A stretch of DNA of 64,000 nucleotides. It comes from Ramazzottius varieornatus. Its lineage: Eukaryota > Tardigrada > Eutardigrada > Parachela > Ramazzottiidae. Of this stretch, positions 59,401 through 64,000 are shown in pieces. Under the pieces are notes generated by a model. It was not told the origin of the DNA, made no database searches, and saw only the letters and a program-made list of their open reading frames with translations. The translations under genes were made by a program, and so were the position numbers. The stretch is from assembly GCA_001949185.1 (NCBI GenBank), contig BDGG01000002.1, positions 7,034,772-7,098,771 on the forward strand. Direction: 5' to 3'. Each line of letters begins with the position of its first letter. Position 1 is the first letter of the stretch.

Positions 59401-60567
59401 AACTTGGAACAATGACACTGCTCTGGCTTCCTTAACGCAAACATTTTTAACCCATTTCTGCTGCGTTTACACCAGTGTTTTGAACGGGAAAAGCTTCGCC
59501 TGACTGTAGTTGTCTTAAAATCACCTGTGCTCGGTTGGTTTCCCAGAACGTTGCTCTACACTATGATCTTATGAGGTGCCCAGACCACTTGAACACCGAT
59601 TCATAGTTTCAGCGCGCGCTATAATCCATATTTCGACAAGTACGAAAACACAAAAGGTGCCAAAACCGACTAAAACTTGAACTAGCCGTCAAATCGTCTC
59701 CAAATTTTCATAGGAGATGCAGAATGGGATTCCAAGACACAAGCACAAGCATGCATTTCGCGGTCGATAATCACGACCGCAAATGCACTTGAAAATTTTA
59801 AAGTGCTCCACAAGGCGTGATTACCGACCAAAAGTGTTCGATTGGATGCTCGTGTATTGAAGTTCTGCATCTCCTGTCAAAATTTAGAGACAATGTGATG
59901 GCTAGTTCAAATGTTAGGAGGTTTCGGCACCTTTCATGTTTTCATACTTTACCGAAATATGGATTATGGCGCACACTGAACTTTAGGCCGTTCGGTGCTC
60001 CAGTATTAATAGTACGTGCACCTCTTAAGATCATAGTAAAGCAAGTTTTCGTGAAACCGACCGAGAAAAGTCAAGTTTTGTCAACTGCAGAGAGACGAAG
60101 TTTTTCCCCTCAAGGTGTGGCTTTTGCCATGTATTAGATCGGGAAAGGTTCACTCACACGCATAGCCGGGACGAAAGGTCTTGTTGTAGTGCACGAAGAG
60201 ACTGTTCAAGAGGTCTGTGACGTTCTGGCTGGTCAGCTGTAGGGAAGCGAGATCGGCTTCCGGCGGTGCAGCATTTGAAGAGTCTGCAGCATCTGCCTGT
60301 CGTGGAGGTCTTCCAGCACGTGTTCTAGTGGCGTTCACATTGCGAAGTGTCGGGGCAGTGTAGATGTAGGAACGAGGTCTAAGCGGCTTTGTAACTGGAG
60401 AAGGATCCAGGATTATCTGAGCAAGAACCATTTGCCTGTGAACAGAATTTACTGAGAATTACAGACCGGAAGTATAACTGCCAGCTGTAATGAGCCGTTT
60501 CATACCAGATAACGAGCACGACAGTCAGAACCAACGAGAGGATCCGTGAACTGATTCTTATCTCCAT
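56442..60567 (-). CDS. Cys-loop ligand-gated ion channel subunit 2 (GABA/glycine-receptor-like)
   Basis: Sixteen exons in phase (60506-60567, 60158-60435, 58747-58814, 58645-58670, 58489-58579, 58314-58420, 58200-58229, 58024-58076, 57813-57917, 57650-57687, 57395-57568, 57250-57328, 57020-57165, 56698-56917, 56596-56626, 56442-56535) give about 533 residues. A signal peptide ([13 protein letters not shown]) precedes the ligand-binding domain ([43 protein letters not shown]). The Cys-loop is C-x13-C ([15 protein letters not shown]), split over two exons. M1-M4 are present ([68 protein letters not shown]). The selectivity filter reads EATER, with Glu where anion channels have Ala. A 1.3 kb intron separates exons 2 and 3. 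It lies tail to tail with subunit 1 and shares its 26-nt exon, indicating common descent; co-assembly is possible but unproven. Confidence 0.9.
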
Positions 60568-61462
60568 TTTCCACAGTGGTAATCGTAAAGATGCAACAAC
60601 GGCGACTCTTTTCACTAATTATCAGCTGCACCGACTTCCGGGTTACCGTTTCCCAAAACAAAAGAGTAGAGGTTTAGTCAGTGTAAATCCTTCATCAGCA
60701 CGATAAAACTCAGTAAAGCTATTGTTTTAAGAAGCCGGCAATCTCCCGATAATCTGACCATGAATCTCACTGGGGATAGTCCAACGTTTTCGTTTCCGGT
60801 GGAAGCCTGGCCTTGTTTAATTTACAAATACTATTGTAGACGAAAAGCTTCATGGAGGCTCACTCGAGTGCACGCATGATACGCAGGAAGACTACCACGG
60901 CTTCCCACTCTCCGTGAGTGTTGTACTTACCGGAATGTACTTACTGGCCCCGTCAAAAGTCTGGAGCCAGAGGTCCCGGCTAGTCCTGGATCGAGTACGC
61001 CCATCATCCGCCCTCCTCTTTTCCAAGATCCACCGCTTCCGGCTACCATTTCTTATTTACTTAAGGTGACGACTGGCGAGAGCTGTCGAAAGGTGTTGTC
61101 GTTAGGCGGACTGCCATAGATGGCTAACTGCACGGCGGACGGAATCTTTCCGGTTCTGGTACTGTACTTTGTGCCGACAACCATGCTTCTTCCGGCGGTT
61201 AGAGGGAGTAATCTCGCGCAGTATCGCTGGATCACAGTTATGGTGCCAAATAAAAAAAGTCTTTAATCATTATAAAGAAGCCAAATAGGGTTGATATTTA
61301 CCTTCCGCCTGGGTGCGAAGGGGCACTGACACAAAATTTTATCCAAAAGATTCGTTTGTTCGTTTAGCTTCCCATTTCGCAGGGATTTCTTCAGTTTTGT
61401 CTTTGGAGTCTGCAGCCTGTGCGACAAGAACGTTTGGTTAGGAGAACCTATAAGGAACCAGG
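60568..61462. other. Intergenic region upstream of FMC1-like gene
   Basis: It lies between the start of receptor subunit 2 and the start of the FMC1-like gene, so it should hold two divergent promoters. Minus-strand frames at about 61053-61300 contain basic and splice-like stretches, but no frame gives a convincing product (see rejected items). Confidence 0.4.
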
Positions 61463-62043
61463 ATGAGGCCGACGTTGTCCACTTACCGAGCGATACTGAG
61501 GGAGCTACGATGGCTGAAGTTACAGGTTTGAACAAAATACCCCTTAACCTATGTTGACGATCAGCTGGATCCTGGACAAGTTGTGTTGATTGACTGATTC
61601 ACGGTAGTTCAAACCCTAAACAGTTGTCTTTCTCGTTTCAGAATCCCATGAAGAGCGACATTATCTCCTATATTTCCAAAGAATTCAAAAGTAACAAGAC
61701 GACAGACGAGAAGTTTTGTCGCGCCAGCGAAAGCGCAGTATTCAAAGCTAAAACGTACCTGACGCTTCTAGAGAGCACACGAAAAAATCAGGTGGGTATG
61801 TAAACTCAGTTTTTAGAAACAGCTGATCTGACTAGCGCAGCGGAGCGAGATGAGCTGATGCGTACTACCGCGGGCTTCACCGCGGACATCGGTCATGTCA
61901 TTAGTTTTAACTGTCGAACTGATTTTGGTTCTGTTTCCCAGATGCTGACCGAGCTCTACAAAGGAAGGGGAGACAAGACGACAGAACAAGCAGCAAATAC
62001 GGTCGGACTAACGCTTCCCAAAACATTTCAAGATCCAGGATGA
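61463..62043 (+). CDS. FMC1: FMC1-like mitochondrial ATP synthase assembly factor (LYR superfamily)
   Basis: Three exons, 61463-61525, 61642-61791 and 61942-62043, all phase 0, encode about 104 residues, close to the roughly 110 of animal FMC1. The N-terminus has the LYR-like helix (STYRAILRELRWLKLQ). The middle matches the family pattern FCRASESAVFKAKTYLTLL followed by STRK, and the C-terminus ends GRGDKTTEQAANTVGLTLP, like the conserved GKGERSVEE-x-A-x-x-VGLKLP of animal homologues. In yeast and human the protein supports assembly of the F1 part of ATP synthase in the mitochondrial matrix. Start chosen at the first ATG in frame with the LYR helix. Assignment is from recalled family pattern, not a search. 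Confidence 0.83.
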
Positions 62044-62361
62044 TGTGTTCGATAACGGTTGGACACCACAGCCTACGGAACTCTCGAAAGACGCGTTACA
62101 AATCGTCTCCAAGTTAGATTGAAATAGGCTCTGCTGTCAGCCATTGGTCATTGGAGCCGATCTCGCTTTGTTAGCGCTTCGTGTGACACTGTGATTTTAT
62201 GTCTGTACAGAGCCTTCTTCCCAGTACTGTATCGCTGAGACAAAATGGACATTTCAATAGCAAAGCAAGTGGACGTCCATGGATTACGTGTTCGTTCATG
62301 AACGGAAGAATTGAGCATTGTCGTGGTTGTGCAGTGTAAGTTTTGGCTTTGTTATTTTGCC

Positions 62362-62389
<28 letters not shown>
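62362..62389 (+). repeat. (GT)n microsatellite
   Basis: A perfect GT dinucleotide run of about 13-14 units between the FMC1-like and thioredoxin-like genes, followed by GCGTGTTG. It is the clearest simple repeat in the window. Confidence 0.95.
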
Positions 62390-62395
<6 letters not shown>

Positions 62396-62664
62396 AATCT
62401 CTTAAATTAGTTGGACTGGCATCACAGCATGTAACTTGAACCGCATCCTCGTTCTCAGGTAGTTTCAAGCCTTCAACGGCGAACAAGCATCTCAGGAGGA
62501 TCCATTCATACGAAAGTCAGGGCGAGGAGGGAAGCTTCGTCTGGAGAAAGGCTCCATGCTTAGCAACTTTTTCGTCTAGGTAGAGTTCGAGAATAGAACT
62601 GGGTACTTTACCACCAAGTTTACGACTGATTGCATTACCATTCTGTTCTCTCTGGATCCGAAAT

Positions 62665-63914
62665 ATGGCGAAAGGAGCGAAGGATGTTGATATCGTGCTG
62701 GAGCTTGAGAACCTGCATGCTTTTACGGATTTTCTGCTGACTAAGAACGGGCTCATCGGTACGCTTTTCCACACAAGTCCATGCCGTTATCGTCCTCTTA
62801 TGTTATGCTCTCTCATGCATTACAGTGTGCGAAGTCTATCAGGAATGGGCTGGACAGTGCGTCGTCATGAAGCGATTTCTCAAGAAGGCCAAGTTTGAGT
62901 TCTTGGAAGGGGATGACTGGGACCTTGTGACATACTGCTCGGTACTTCAACTTGCGGCAGCAAAGTATCATACTAAGAAACGATGTAGTTGTTGCTGACA
63001 TCTTTTTATGTGCAGATTTTTTTCTCGTACCTTTGTAGATCAAGGTAGAGGCTGTACCGGCATTCAAGAATCTTCGTGGAAAATGCATCCCAACTTACCT
63101 GTTTTTCGGGGTAAGTACAGGACACATTGCTAGTTGAAACTGCGCTTTCGCTACTAATGTCGACCGTCTGCTGTGTCTTGCAGGAAAGAAAACCTGTTGG
63201 GTTTTTCCGCGGATACAAACCTTCCTTGCTGATGCCTTTGATCAAGGAAATGGTCAGGCGCGAAAAGCTTTGTATGGCCGGAAAAGCTCGCCGGCATGTT
63301 ATCAGCGAGACAGCACCGTATGAGTTCTCCGAAGAAGACCAGCCCTTACCGGAACTTGAAATACTGGAAGTTCCCATCGAACCACGTAAGCCGCATAATT
63401 GGACGTAGAAAATAGACAATCCGTTGGGTCCTATCTAGATTTAATACTGCAGCGCAAACTGAAGATCTGGAGCTAGAGCTTATGAAGTCCGAGCCAGAAG
63501 GAGAGCCAACGTTATCGTCTGGACCTCCTGGACCTCCAAATTCTGTAGCAGGTTAGACCAGAATTTTGGGCCTGACAGAAATCCAGATTTTTGACTTAGA
63601 TCTTCTGACTGTCTTTTGACTATGGGGACTTATCGTTTCCCTGTTGTCCCCGAACATACGTCGATGCAAAAGCCAGCGGATAGTACAGCAACGACTGTGA
63701 TACCGTCGCCAACGCATGCCGCAGGTACGATCAGAACGCAAGGGTTTACCATGGGTTTTTTAAACTTTGAACAACAACCACCTCCTGCGTGTAGGTGAAG
63801 AAATGCGGACGTTTGACGGTGCAGCGCCATCGGTCACACATCTGCCCAAGTCACCCTCTCCTGAAATACCGGCACATGTATCCTCCGAAGAACCGCGCAG
63901 AATCCCCAGCAGGG
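62665..63914 (+). CDS. Thioredoxin-like protein of the NME8/TXNDC type (3' end outside window)
   Basis: Exons 62665-62758, 62826-62941, 63039-63110, 63184-63385 and 63453-63551 join in phase and encode a thioredoxin fold: VDIVLELENLHAFTDFLL, VCEVYQEWAGQC, VPAFKNLRGKCIPTYLFFG, GFFRGYKPSLLMPLI. The pattern matches the N-terminal thioredoxin domain of NME8/NME9 (TXNDC3/6), axonemal proteins of cilia and sperm, which normally carry a CGPC centre. Here it reads AGQC, with one cysteine, so classical disulfide exchange is unlikely. A Glu/Pro-rich linker follows. A further exon (63795-63914) continues a Pro/Ser-rich tail; one exon ending at 63724 is probable, but its acceptor is unresolved. Any nucleoside-diphosphate-kinase domains would lie beyond the window. 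The next intron starts a hairpin repeat. Confidence 0.72.
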
Positions 63915-63944
63915 GTAAGTACGGTAGCTTAGTTTTCACTCACG

Positions 63945-64000
63945 AACTGGGACGTCGGCAAATGATTTCATCCGCATCCTTTTTCCAAGTGACGGACGGT
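63945..64000. repeat. Intronic hairpin element, copy 11 (cut by window end)
   Basis: ACTGGGACGTCGGCAAATGA and TTTTTCCAAGTG match the left arms of copies 6 and 7. The window stops before the loop. It lies in the intron that starts at 63915. Confidence 0.65.

Noticed and set aside
61053-61535. Minus-strand frames that could be a small basic protein (one reading contains PSNRRKKHG, faintly like mitochondrial L34)
   Set aside because: Frames do not join in phase into a product, no ATG is in context, and one stretch overlaps the FMC1-like first exon. Similarity is too weak.
63616-63798. Independent small ORF near the window end
   Set aside because: The frame is compatible with tail exons of the NME8-like gene; it is more likely part of that gene, though its acceptor is unresolved.

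Overview
This is nuclear DNA of an invertebrate animal with compact, intron-rich genes. Coding exons are short and split by GT-AG introns, mostly about 50-100 nt. The genes are animal-specific: type IV collagen with NC1 domain, a megalin-type LDL receptor relative, haem peroxidase, Cys-loop receptors, MAM and Ly6 proteins. Gene density, intron size and a mannitol dehydrogenase rare in animals fit a tardigrade best, but that placement is inference. I built gene models by hand from frame, splice phase and domain homology; exon coordinates are predictions without transcript evidence.

Layout. 1-760 (+): 3' part of a secreted/GPI-type Ly6 protein. 1144-2905 (+): mannitol 2-dehydrogenase. 3073-5871 (-): single-pass membrane protein with one interrupted MAM domain. 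6470-14590 (-): collagen IV alpha chain, about 31 exons. 14591-18430: about 3.8 kb without a gene I can support. 18431-38735 (-): LRP2/megalin-like receptor, 40 exons, about 4660 residues. 40848-47165 (+): tandem haem peroxidase of about 1444 residues whose first domain has lost its distal histidine. 47976-52298 (+): four small secreted-protein genes in tandem that look like one unrecognised family. 53487-56257 (+) and 56442-60567 (-): two Cys-loop receptor subunits, tail to tail. 61463-62043 (+): FMC1-like ATP synthase assembly factor. 62665 to the window end (+): thioredoxin-like protein of the NME8/TXNDC type, cut by the edge.

The middle of the window is matrix and surface biology: collagen IV (basement membrane), megalin-like receptor (endocytosis) and a secreted peroxidase whose start faces the receptor's start across about 2.1 kb. 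Whether they cooperate cannot be told from sequence.

The most unusual structure is a family of imperfect inverted repeats of about 80-140 bp. They centre on CAAGTGGCGCA...TGCGCCACTTG with a short loop often containing TATTGGC. I find eleven copies, all inside introns: collagen IV (3), the LRP2-like gene (6), the peroxidase (1) and the NME8-like gene (1, cut by the window end). They account for most of the longer introns that carry them and look like a MITE or a structured intronic element. Other points of interest are the new small secreted family, the half-dead peroxidase with a furin-like site between its halves, acidic residues at the selectivity position of both Cys-loop receptors, and a MAM domain split by a Pro/Tyr/Gly-rich insert.
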